A stretch of DNA of 14,980 nt from Myxococcales bacterium (GTDB lineage Bacteria; Myxococcota_A; UBA9160; SMWR01): contig JACZVU010000054.1 in the NCBI GenBank assembly GCA_022572485.1, positions 1 to 14,980 of the forward strand. Reading direction: 5' to 3'. The translations under genes were made by a program, and so were the position numbers. Under the pieces are notes generated by a model. The model saw only the letters and a list, made by a program, of their open reading frames with translations. It did not search any database and was not told the origin of the DNA. Positions 8,360 to 14,980 of this stretch are shown here, in pieces (the stretch's first letter is position 1; each line of letters opens with the position of its first letter).

Positions 8360-9325
8360 GTGGGCATCGACTTCGCACTTCTGAGGGACCAATGTGAACG
8401 AACCTTGACCGAGACGCGCTTTTCGGGCCTCGGTACACGCGAGGCCGGCAAGGTACGCGACAGCTACATCGCTGGCGAACACCGCTATCTCGTGGCGACC
8501 GACCGGGTGAGCTGTTTCGACGTGGTCATCGGCACCCTGCCATTCAAGGGGCAGATCCTCAACCAACTCGCAGCATTTTGGTTCGAGAGGACCCGAGAGG
8601 TCGCCCGCAATCACCTCATCGAAGTGCCGGACCCCAACGTCTCGAAGGTGCTCGAGTGCCAGCCGCTGCCCATCGAGTTCGTCTTCCGCGCCTACCTGAC
8701 GGGTTCGAGTTCGACCTCGATCTGGACCGCCTATGACCGCGGCGAGCGCGAGTACTGCGGCCACCGGCTCGCGGACGGGATGCGCAAACACGAGCTGCTA
8801 CCGGAGCCGCTGCTCACTCCGACCACCAAGGCCGAACTCGGCGCCCACGACGAGCTGACCTCGCGCGATGCGCTGATCGCAAGCGGGCAGGTCAGCGCCG
8901 AGCTCTACGACAAGGCGGCCGCGATCGGTGCGGCGCTGTTCGCGGAAGGGCGCCGCTGGGCAGAATCTCGCGGCTTGATCCTCGTCGACACGAAATACGA
9001 GATGGGGCTCGATACCTACGGCGAGATCATCGTGATCGACGAGATCCACACCCCCGATTCTTCCCGCTACTGGCACCGCGACAGCCATGAGCAAGCGCTC
9101 TCGCGAGGCACGGATCCCACGCAGCTCGACAAAGAGTACCTGCGCCTCTGGCTCGGCGATCAGGGCTACAAGGGAGAGGGTCCGTGGCCCGAAATCCCGC
9201 TCGACGTACGCTGCGAGGCAACTCGCCGTTACATCGAGGCCTTCGAGCAGATCACGGGTTCCGCGTTCGAGCCGGACACCCAGCCAATCGAGGAAAGGAT
9301 CCGCCGCAACCTCGGAATCGACTGA
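8360..9325 (+). CDS. purC: SAICAR synthetase
   Basis: It joins CAIR and aspartate to form SAICAR with ATP. The 321 residues contain the nucleotide-binding start GKVRDSYIAG (30-39), ATDRVSCFDV (46-55), the family signatures LILVDTKYEMG (206-216) and IDEIHTPDSSRYW (226-238), and DKEYLRLWL. It is of the longer, yeast Ade1-like form rather than the roughly 240-residue Bacillus/E. coli form, with an extra C-terminal segment. The start is a GTG at 8360-8362 preceded by GGGGGAA (8351-8357). An ATG at 8349 is in another frame and meets a stop at 8382-8384. The gene is divergent from purQ, 235 bases away, and converges on the OmpA-type gene. No PurS domain is fused at either end. Confidence 0.95.
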   Translation: MGIDFALLRDQCERTLTETRFSGLGTREAGKVRDSYIAGEHRYLVATDRVSCFDVVIGTLPFKGQILNQLAAFWFERTREVARNHLIEVPDPNVSKVLECQPLPIEFVFRAYLTGSSSTSIWTAYDRGEREYCGHRLADGMRKHELLPEPLLTPTTKAELGAHDELTSRDALIASGQVSAELYDKAAAIGAALFAEGRRWAESRGLILVDTKYEMGLDTYGEIIVIDEIHTPDSSRYWHRDSHEQALSRGTDPTQLDKEYLRLWLGDQGYKGEGPWPEIPLDVRCEATRRYIEAFEQITGSAFEPDTQPIEERIRRNLGID

Positions 9326-9389
9326 GCGCCGCGTTTCCCCCCACCCAGATGGCGGAATTCGAGGGTCCGCACGAGGCGCGCGCATCTGC

Positions 9390-10052
9390 TCAGGACGTGA
9401 TCGGCACCAGCCTCAGCTCGACGCGGCGATTCTGCTCTCGGCCCGCGGGAGTGTCGTTGCTCGCGATCGGATGGCGCTCTCCGAAGCCCTTCGTCACCAC
9501 GCGACCCGGAGCAACACCCTGTGCTTTGCAGTAGGCGCCAACGCTGCTCGATCGGCGCTCCGAAAGCTCCTGGTTGTAGCTCTTGTCGCCCGTACTGTCG
9601 GTGTAGCCCGAGATTTCGATGATCGTCTTGTCGAACTCTTTCACCACGAGCACGACCGAGTTCAACACATCGTAGAAACCAGGGCGGATATCGGCCTGAT
9701 TCACCTCGAAGGTGATGTTCCCGGGCATGTTCAGGATCAGATCGTTGCCCGAGCGGGTGACGCTGACACCTGTGCCCTGCAGCCGCTCGCGCAGCTTGGC
9801 TTCCTGGTGATCCATATAGGCGCCGACCGCACCGCCCGCAAGCACACCCGCGGCCGCCCCGATCGCCGCGCGTTTTCCGCGGTCACCACCCGTCGCTGCG
9901 CCGATCGCTGCACCCGCCGCGCCTCCGATTACCGCGCCGGTCACTGTCTTGCTGAGCTTTCTCTCTCCGGTGTACGGATCGGTGACACAGGCTGCGAGCA
10001 GACAAAAGCCCGCTGCAAACGTGAGCGTTTGAAATCGCTGGAGCTTGCGCAT
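9390..10052 (-). CDS. OmpA-family outer-membrane lipoprotein with glycine-zipper segment
   Basis: The 220-residue envelope protein resembles YiaD-type lipoproteins. A signal sequence ends in the lipobox LAAC, with Cys22 as the lipidated residue; Val at the next position argues against retention in the inner membrane. Residues about 37-80 are Gly/Ala-rich (AVIGGAAGAAIGAATGG and AAIGAAAGVLAGGAVGAYMD), a glycine-zipper region that may insert in or associate with the membrane. Residues about 112-215 form an OmpA C-terminal peptidoglycan-binding domain, with GYTDSTG (Asp152) and ELSERRSSSV (Arg166/Arg167) as the expected diaminopimelate contacts, then NRRVELRL. The ATG start has GGGGGG about six bases upstream. 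It is monocistronic as far as visible: it converges on purC with 64 bp between and is divergent from the hydrolase. The intergenic stretch after it shows only a weak 5-bp hairpin. Confidence 0.92.
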   Translation of the reverse strand: MRKLQRFQTLTFAAGFCLLAACVTDPYTGERKLSKTVTGAVIGGAAGAAIGAATGGDRGKRAAIGAAAGVLAGGAVGAYMDHQEAKLRERLQGTGVSVTRSGNDLILNMPGNITFEVNQADIRPGFYDVLNSVVLVVKEFDKTIIEISGYTDSTGDKSYNQELSERRSSSVGAYCKAQGVAPGRVVTKGFGERHPIASNDTPAGREQNRRVELRLVPITS

Positions 10053-10143
10053 GCTGATCCCCCCAAAGGCTCAAATGATCGGAGAGCATACCAAAGCCAC
10101 CATTCACAGAGGGGCTCGGTGGTGGAAAAGCTGTAGCGGAAGC

Positions 10144-10163
10144 GGCGCCGGCCACCCGGCGTC
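10144..10163. repeat. GC-rich hairpin in the divergent intergenic region
   Basis: GGCGCCGG and CCGGCGTC flank a CCAC loop, forming a stem of eight pairs, one of them G-T. There is no T-run, so it does not look like a terminator. It lies within the 298-base gap 10053-10350 between the OmpA-type gene and the hydrolase. That gap otherwise holds only the hydrolase ribosome site and two weak TATGCT minus-10-like boxes in opposite orientation (10090-10085 minus, 10238-10243 plus). Confidence 0.4.
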
Positions 10164-10350
10164 TATCGGGAACCCTCTGGAAGAAATAGTCCGCCTCGAG
10201 CACTTTCAAGACGTGCTGCACTTCGACCCGGACGTTTTATGCTCTGCTTCCATCGCGATGGAGCGTTCCGCTCGCCCTTCGGCGATGATGGACGGGATTT
10301 CGGATGAAAAGCGGCCTTCGAACGACGCGGGCTCGAGCTTGGAGAAGCGG

Positions 10351-11310
10351 ATGACCAGCGATCCATTTTACCCCGCGTGGTGGCTTTCGAATCGCCACCT
10401 CCAGACGATCTGGCCTGTCCTCTGCCGCAGGCGCATTCCGCTGGAGACCCGTCGAGAGCGCGTGGAGCTTCCCGACGGTGATTTTCTCGACGTCGATTGG
10501 GTCGGCCGCGGAGGCCCCATCGTGATCGTGCTCCACGGGCTGCAGGGTTCCGCCGAATCCAATTACGCGCGAGGGTTGCTCAAAAACATCGAAGCGCGCG
10601 GCTGGCGCGGTCTGCTCATGCACTTTCGCAGCTGCTCGGGCGAAGCCAATCGCCTGCCGCAGTCCTACCACTCCGGTGAGACCGGAGATGTCGACTGGTT
10701 CGCGCGCGAACTGCGCCGGCGCGAACCCGAGACGCCGCTTGCTGCGGTCGCCTACTCGCTCGGGGGAAACGTCCTGCTCAAGTGGCTCGGTGAATCCGGA
10801 GCCGACAACCCCTTGAAGGCGGCCGTTGCCGTCTCGATCCCATTTGACCTCGGATCGACCGCGGATTCCATGGAGTCCGGCTTCTCACGCGTCTACCAGT
10901 GGTACCTGATGCGCAAGCTCAGAAAAGCCGTGCGCGCGAAGATGGCCAACGGTTCGTTCGAACTTCCTCTTTCCAGCGCAGATCTCGACAGACTCCGCAC
11001 CTTCCGCGAATTCGACGATGCGGTGACCGCGCCGATACACGGCTTCCGGAGCGCTCACGACTACTACGAGCGCTGCAGCAGCCGCCAATTCATCGACCGC
11101 ATCGAAACGCCCACCCTCGTCCTTCACGCCGCGGACGATCCACTCATGCATCCGGGGATCATTCCCGAGCCCGGAGCGCATTCGGCCAATGTCCGCTTGG
11201 AAGTGAGTCCGAACGGAGGTCACGTGGGTTTCGTCTCGGGGGCCTGGCCCTGGTCGGCGCGATACTGGCTCGAAGACCGCATCCCCGAATTCCTCCAGGC
11301 GCACATCTAG
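10351..11310 (+). CDS. YheT-family alpha/beta hydrolase
   Basis: The 319-residue protein belongs to the YheT/ABHD1-3 group of alpha/beta hydrolases (COG0429), predicted carboxylesterases or lipases of unknown natural substrate. Landmarks are WLSNRHLQTIWP near the N-terminus, typical of this group; the oxyanion-hole turn VLHGLQGS (60-67); HFRSCSGE, corresponding to the family's NFRGCSGE-type block; the nucleophile elbow AYSLGGN with Ser136; AADDP with Asp262 or Asp263; and NGGHVGF with His291. No signal peptide is visible, so it is probably cytoplasmic. I start it at the ATG at 10351-10353, where GGAG lies six bases upstream. The frame is open further upstream, but that stretch looks non-conserved. 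It converges on batE, leaving 14 bases between stops. Confidence 0.9.
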   Translation: MTSDPFYPAWWLSNRHLQTIWPVLCRRRIPLETRRERVELPDGDFLDVDWVGRGGPIVIVLHGLQGSAESNYARGLLKNIEARGWRGLLMHFRSCSGEANRLPQSYHSGETGDVDWFARELRRREPETPLAAVAYSLGGNVLLKWLGESGADNPLKAAVAVSIPFDLGSTADSMESGFSRVYQWYLMRKLRKAVRAKMANGSFELPLSSADLDRLRTFREFDDAVTAPIHGFRSAHDYYERCSSRQFIDRIETPTLVLHAADDPLMHPGIIPEPGAHSANVRLEVSPNGGHVGFVSGAWPWSARYWLEDRIPEFLQAHI

Positions 11311-11324
11311 ACCCCCTCGCGTTT

Positions 11325-12140
11325 TCAATCGGCCATCGGCGAATCGGGCTCGGACACCCTCCTCAACGCCGACTCCGCGACCCAGGCGTCGCGGCCGTTG
11401 GCAAGACGGATCCGAATCCACGGCGAACGGCGTTCGAGAATGCGAACCTCGACACCTCCCGGCAACGGCGCCGGCAAAGTGCTCGGCGCGAGCGCCGAGT
11501 CGGCCGCCCGGGCCACGGTCTCATCGGCGATCACGACGGCCTCGTCGAGCCGTGCACCGCCGATCTCGACGGAGACGGAAGCGATCAACGCGGCCCAGAC
11601 CAGCGCGGGAAGGATTGCCGCTGTGCGCAGCGACGATTGACCAAAACGGATCGCTACGGCTAGCAGAAGCGCAGCGATTCCGAAGGCGATCGCGGCGCCC
11701 AACGAGCGGTCTGAACGGGCCAGGGTCTTGTGCCAGAAGAAGAAGCTGTCGAGCAGACCGCCCGGTTCGGGTTTCGGCACCCACTCGGGCAACAGCGTCC
11801 GGGCATACTCGAGGTTCTGCACCGCGCGAGGGTGATCCGGATCGATCGCCAGCGCCCGACGGTAGGCAAGTACGGCGGCCCCAAGATGCTCAGCCTGGAG
11901 CGCGGCATTTCCGAGGTTCGTATAAAGCTCGGGATTCGAAGCGCCGTCGCCGGCAATCTGAGCGAACAATCGCTCGGCTTTTCGAAATCCCTCGAGGCGC
12001 GCATCGCGCTCGGAGGTATCGAGGGCCACCCGATAGCTGGCAATCGCTTCCTCGACCCGTACGGCTTCCGGTCGTTGAGCAACACCGGACGCCGCCCAGG
12101 CGGCGATCGCCGCGCTGAGAATCCAACTCGCGACCCTCAC
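11325..12140 (-). CDS. batE: BatE-like TPR and SH3 envelope protein
   Basis: The 271-residue protein is the last gene of a Bat (Bacteroides aerotolerance-type) operon. Residues 1-22 are a signal peptide ending VAQ. A TPR repeat lies at about 70-103 (ELYTNLGNAALQAEHLGAAV), preceded by related helices. Two hydrophobic segments follow at about 147-165 and 172-192, then a C-terminal bacterial SH3-type domain at about 199-262 (VEVRILERRSPWIRIRL, DAWV). This order of TPR, two membrane segments and SH3 is typical of BatE. The protein should sit in the inner membrane with its TPR and SH3 parts outside the cytoplasm, acting with BatD. The molecular function of the family is poorly known; roles in oxidative stress and envelope integrity have been proposed. 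The GTG start overlaps the batD stop as GTGA. Confidence 0.85.
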   Translation of the reverse strand: MRVASWILSAAIAAWAASGVAQRPEAVRVEEAIASYRVALDTSERDARLEGFRKAERLFAQIAGDGASNPELYTNLGNAALQAEHLGAAVLAYRRALAIDPDHPRAVQNLEYARTLLPEWVPKPEPGGLLDSFFFWHKTLARSDRSLGAAIAFGIAALLLAVAIRFGQSSLRTAAILPALVWAALIASVSVEIGGARLDEAVVIADETVARAADSALAPSTLPAPLPGGVEVRILERRSPWIRIRLANGRDAWVAESALRRVSEPDSPMAD

Positions 12141-13936
12141 GATTCACTCTCCGTCAGGCTCTGAGCAAGCTCGAGCGCGCGTTGATGGAATGCCGTGTCG
12201 ATCAGAGAGCGATCGCGATCCGCAGCGGGCGCGTAGCTCCGCGCATCGCATTCACCGATCAAGGCGTCGATCTCCGGGCGCCGAACATCCGAGGCCTCCG
12301 CGAGCAACGCGCGCATCGCCCGCGCGATTTCCGCGGCGGCCTCGGAGGCGGGAAGATTCGAGGCTCCTCGCATCCTGCGCAATTCGCCTTCGACTCGACG
12401 TCGGCGCGCGACAACCGTCGGGTCCACGTTTCGACGGCGCCGGTCGAGCTGCGCGAGCAGGATGAGCAGGCCTGAGCCCGCGTAGAGTCCCGCGACCATC
12501 CAGCGGTTCCGGGTACGGGTCGAAGCGCGGCGAAGCAGCAACTCCGAGTTGCGTTCGATCGCCAGATCGGCGCCTGTCAAGACCAGCGGCCTACTTCCCG
12601 AAGCCGCGCGTGCAGCCCCTGCCTCGAGATCCAAAGCCGGACTCTTGGGCGCGCGTTCGCCGCTCTGGACGTCGGCCGCACCGATCCACTGCGCATCGCC
12701 AACCAATAGCGCGATCGGGCGCGACTTCGTGCTTTGAAACTGCTCCGTGGTCGGATTGAACCACGAGTACTCCAACGCGGGGATCTCGTTGACGTCGAGA
12801 TCCAGCACCCGCACCATCGCCGTGAAGCGCTTGACGCCACCCTCGAGGCGGCCTGGAATCTCGCCATCTGCAACCCGAAATGAAGCCGGCGGCAGCAGCC
12901 CTTTGGCGTCGAGGCGCGGCAGCGCGGCCGTCTCGAGGTTGCCATCGCCCCGCAATTCGAAATGCAGAGCGATCGGTTCGCCCACTTTCACGACGGTTCG
13001 ATCCGCCGATACCGTCAGCGAGAAGCCCGAACCCACGGCACCCGCAAAACTCTCCGGGGTGCGATCAGCGGGAATCGGCTTCACCGAGAGGTGGCGCACA
13101 CGGTCCGTCGATCGCCACTTGCGAATCTGCGTGGGCCTGCGCCCACCGAAAAGATCACGCCGGAACCGCACGCCCTCCTCGACATCGAGCGTCGCGGGCG
13201 GAATCTCGAGGCTTCCGGCCCGCAGCGGAACGACAATGCGTCGAACCTCGACGACCAGGTAGATTTCACCGTTGCGCCTCTCTTCGCGAGCGGACCCCAT
13301 CATCGAGAGTGGACCACTCGAAGTCTGGATCTCCACTTTCGTCGCGCCGGCCACGCCTGGCGCTTCCAGGAACTGGAACGTCTCGGTCAGGGCAAAAAAT
13401 GGAACCCGCAGAACGTACTGGTGGAGGTTTTCCCTGAGCTGTCCCGTCAGCTGGAAGCGGAGGGTAATCGGGACTCGCTCTCCGACATATAAAGGCGTAT
13501 CTGGAAATTCCAATTCGACAGAAATCTGATCGCTCGATGGAAACACGTCGAGGTCCAGGCGAAGTGAGCGACTCCTAACGATCGTGTCGCCCTGCGTGAC
13601 CGCGAACGGACCAATCTCGATGGGGCCGGGTTCATCGATCTGCAATTGATAGACGAAGGTGAACGTCACCTCTTTGCTTCGCCGCATCTGGCCATTCACA
13701 ATCGAGATCGACGTGCTCACGCTCGGACGCACACCGCCCGCGATCAACTTTCCGCGCGTCGGCGAAGCAACCGCCACCGAGGGTGCGGGGTCTTCTTCGA
13801 ACCCCTCCACGACAACGTGGATCTCGATCGGTTCGCCCGCATAATGAGGCGCGGGCGCGAGCTGGATCCGAACCGTCTGGGCCGCCGCCGTAGCCGCCAT
13901 AACCAACACCGCCAGGATCACACCGATGACCCTCAC
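12137..13936 (-). CDS. batD: BatD-like membrane-anchored protein
   Basis: The 599-residue protein matches the BatD (oxygen tolerance) family. A signal peptide covers residues 1-20 (VLVMAATAAAQ), followed by a long extracytoplasmic part of repeated beta-sandwich segments with the family's recurring pattern, e.g. YAGEPIEIHVVVEG, LYVGERVPITLRFQL and VVKVGEPIALHFELRG. One membrane segment lies at about 480-497 (MVAGLYAGSGLLILLAQL), then a basic, helical cytoplasmic tail of about 100 residues. BatD proteins are thought to work with VWA-domain BatA/BatB and TPR proteins at the membrane; the biochemical role is unknown. The GTG at 13934-13936 overlaps the stop of the upstream gene as GTGA. A TTG one codon earlier is in the same frame but is less likely. 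The end overlaps batE the same way, so the three genes appear translationally coupled. Confidence 0.87.
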   Translation of the reverse strand: MRVIGVILAVLVMAATAAAQTVRIQLAPAPHYAGEPIEIHVVVEGFEEDPAPSVAVASPTRGKLIAGGVRPSVSTSISIVNGQMRRSKEVTFTFVYQLQIDEPGPIEIGPFAVTQGDTIVRSRSLRLDLDVFPSSDQISVELEFPDTPLYVGERVPITLRFQLTGQLRENLHQYVLRVPFFALTETFQFLEAPGVAGATKVEIQTSSGPLSMMGSAREERRNGEIYLVVEVRRIVVPLRAGSLEIPPATLDVEEGVRFRRDLFGGRRPTQIRKWRSTDRVRHLSVKPIPADRTPESFAGAVGSGFSLTVSADRTVVKVGEPIALHFELRGDGNLETAALPRLDAKGLLPPASFRVADGEIPGRLEGGVKRFTAMVRVLDLDVNEIPALEYSWFNPTTEQFQSTKSRPIALLVGDAQWIGAADVQSGERAPKSPALDLEAGAARAASGSRPLVLTGADLAIERNSELLLRRASTRTRNRWMVAGLYAGSGLLILLAQLDRRRRNVDPTVVARRRRVEGELRRMRGASNLPASEAAAEIARAMRALLAEASDVRRPEIDALIGECDARSYAPAADRDRSLIDTAFHQRALELAQSLTESES

Positions 13937-14980
13937 CAATCCCTCTCTACCGTGTCGTAGCGCTCGGTTCCGCGCTGTTCGCGATCGCGCCGGCGCTGCG
14001 CTTCGCGTTCGCGAACGGCCTGCAGAAGCTGGGCGGGATCGAGCGGCGCCGATAGCGGCTCCGATTCACTCTCCTGCACTTCTTCACCGCTCGACGGGTT
14101 GCGCTCAGAAGGGTCGGGCTTGCCCTCACGCTCCCGGTCTTCCGGGGGAACGAGTAGCGCGAGCGCTTCTTCGAGCTTCGCGAGCGCAACCGCTTGCCGC
14201 ACCTGGCTCGACTGCAGGCCCGGCGGATCCTCAGCGAGTTTCCCCATCGCCTCTTCCATCTCCAGCTGAGCGAGCAGCACGTGTTCGCCGGCCTCCCGCA
14301 AGCGCCTGCTCGTTTCCGCGGAGTCGGCCTCCTCATCGACCACGCCACCCGCCTGATTCGACTGTTCGGCGAGCGCATCTGCGATTTTACCGGCCCGGCT
14401 CGCGAGCGACTCCTGGCGCGGAGCCAACGGGCCAATCCGCGCCGCTGCATCATCCGAGGCGGCAGCGCGGAGCACTGCAGCATCACGAGTCGCGTCTGTG
14501 AGATCGAGTTGCTGCTGGGCGAGATCGCGGAGTTCTTCGGCGATCGAGAAGAACAACCGACGCAGCGCTTCCAGGTGATCAACCGCCGAGCGACTCGCTT
14601 CACGCCCTTCGGACCACTGGACCGTTCCGCTCTCATCCAAATGGATCTCGACGTCGTCCATGCGTGCGAGCGCGAGTGTGAGAAGTTGTCCCGCCAGCTC
14701 GAACCGCTGCTGCTGGATCTCGGCAACCTCCGCGTCAGACAGGCTTCCGTCAGGCCGAGGCGCCGGCGGCGCGCTCGCGGCCGCTTCGAGTTTGCCCCCG
14801 AGCCGCTCGGCGCGCGCGATGTTGTGATTCTGCAGTTCGCGAATGGCCGGCAGAACCTCGCTTCGCGCGAGTTCCGCTTCATCGCCCTCGGCGGCGAGCA
14901 CCTGTTCGATCCGCCGCTGATCCGAATAGGCCCGCTCGATCAAACCGCGAAGATCCAGAAACCACTCGCGCGCTTCGGCG
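13933..14980 (-). CDS. Helical protein in the BatC position, BatC-like tail (N-terminus outside window)
   Basis: The frame is open to the window edge, so the start is not seen and 348 C-terminal residues are visible. I cannot assign the main part to a family. It is rich in Glu, Ala, Arg, Gln and Leu and is predicted largely helical or coiled-coil (ELAGQLLTLALARMDD, SIAEELRDLAQQQLDL, ALAKLEEALALL). No TPR repeat, membrane segment or VWA motif is evident in it. A polar, acidic, low-complexity linker (about 278-314) leads to a basic helix and the ending VERDW. BatC-type TPR proteins of Bat operons commonly finish with a similar basic helix and EKDW-like end. Its position directly before batD with a 4-base GTGA overlap supports a role in the Bat complex. 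The upstream part could hold TPRs, a VWA domain or membrane segments that are not visible here. Confidence 0.6.
   Translation of the reverse strand, partial: AEAREWFLDLRGLIERAYSDQRRIEQVLAAEGDEAELARSEVLPAIRELQNHNIARAERLGGKLEAAASAPPAPRPDGSLSDAEVAEIQQQRFELAGQLLTLALARMDDVEIHLDESGTVQWSEGREASRSAVDHLEALRRLFFSIAEELRDLAQQQLDLTDATRDAAVLRAAASDDAAARIGPLAPRQESLASRAGKIADALAEQSNQAGGVVDEEADSAETSRRLREAGEHVLLAQLEMEEAMGKLAEDPPGLQSSQVRQAVALAKLEEALALLVPPEDREREGKPDPSERNPSSGEEVQESESEPLSAPLDPAQLLQAVREREAQRRRDREQRGTERYDTVERDW

Noticed and set aside
9326..9389. GCGGA/TCCGC hairpin as a terminator between purC and the OmpA-type gene
   Set aside because: Only five pairs with a long loop and no T-run on either strand.
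10085..10243. Opposed TATGCT boxes as divergent promoters
   Set aside because: Each has a plausible minus-10 but no acceptable minus-35 at 16-18 bases.
10045..10350. N-terminal extension of the YheT-type hydrolase
   Set aside because: The extension lacks family similarity, and the ATG at 10351 has a well-placed GGAG.

Overview
The window is GC-rich chromosomal DNA, densely coded, with eleven protein genes and no RNA gene, insertion sequence, phage gene or CRISPR array that I can see. The gene set suggests a deltaproteobacteria-like lineage (Myxococcota, Desulfobacterota or a relative). The main hints are a PilZ/DUF4388 regulator, a DUF4124-type lytic transglycosylase and a Bat (aerotolerance-type) operon; this placement is inference. 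GTG or TTG is my preferred start for eight of the ten genes whose starts lie in the window.

Left part (1-3692): a secreted lytic transglycosylase, cut by the window edge, is divergent from nadB (L-aspartate oxidase, first step of NAD synthesis). nadB converges, with 2 bp between the stops, on a regulator with a degenerate PilZ-like N-terminus, a canonical PilZ domain and a DUF4388 domain.

Middle (3693-9325): a purine block. purQ-purL-purF run on the minus strand with 4-base ATGA and GTGA overlaps, and purC is divergent from purQ. PurQ and small PurL form the FGAM synthase that normally needs PurS; no purS is visible. PurF is the propeptide and [4Fe-4S] type. Together these genes supply three steps of IMP synthesis: PRPP to phosphoribosylamine, FGAR to FGAM, and CAIR to SAICAR.

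Right part (9390-14980): an OmpA-family outer-membrane lipoprotein is divergent from a YheT-type alpha/beta hydrolase. The hydrolase converges on a minus-strand operon of batE, batD and an upstream helical gene cut by the window edge. That upstream protein ends in a BatC-like tail but shows no TPR repeats in its visible part, which makes it the least explained gene here. Most of the window is ordinary housekeeping and cell-envelope content; I did not find a clear new system.
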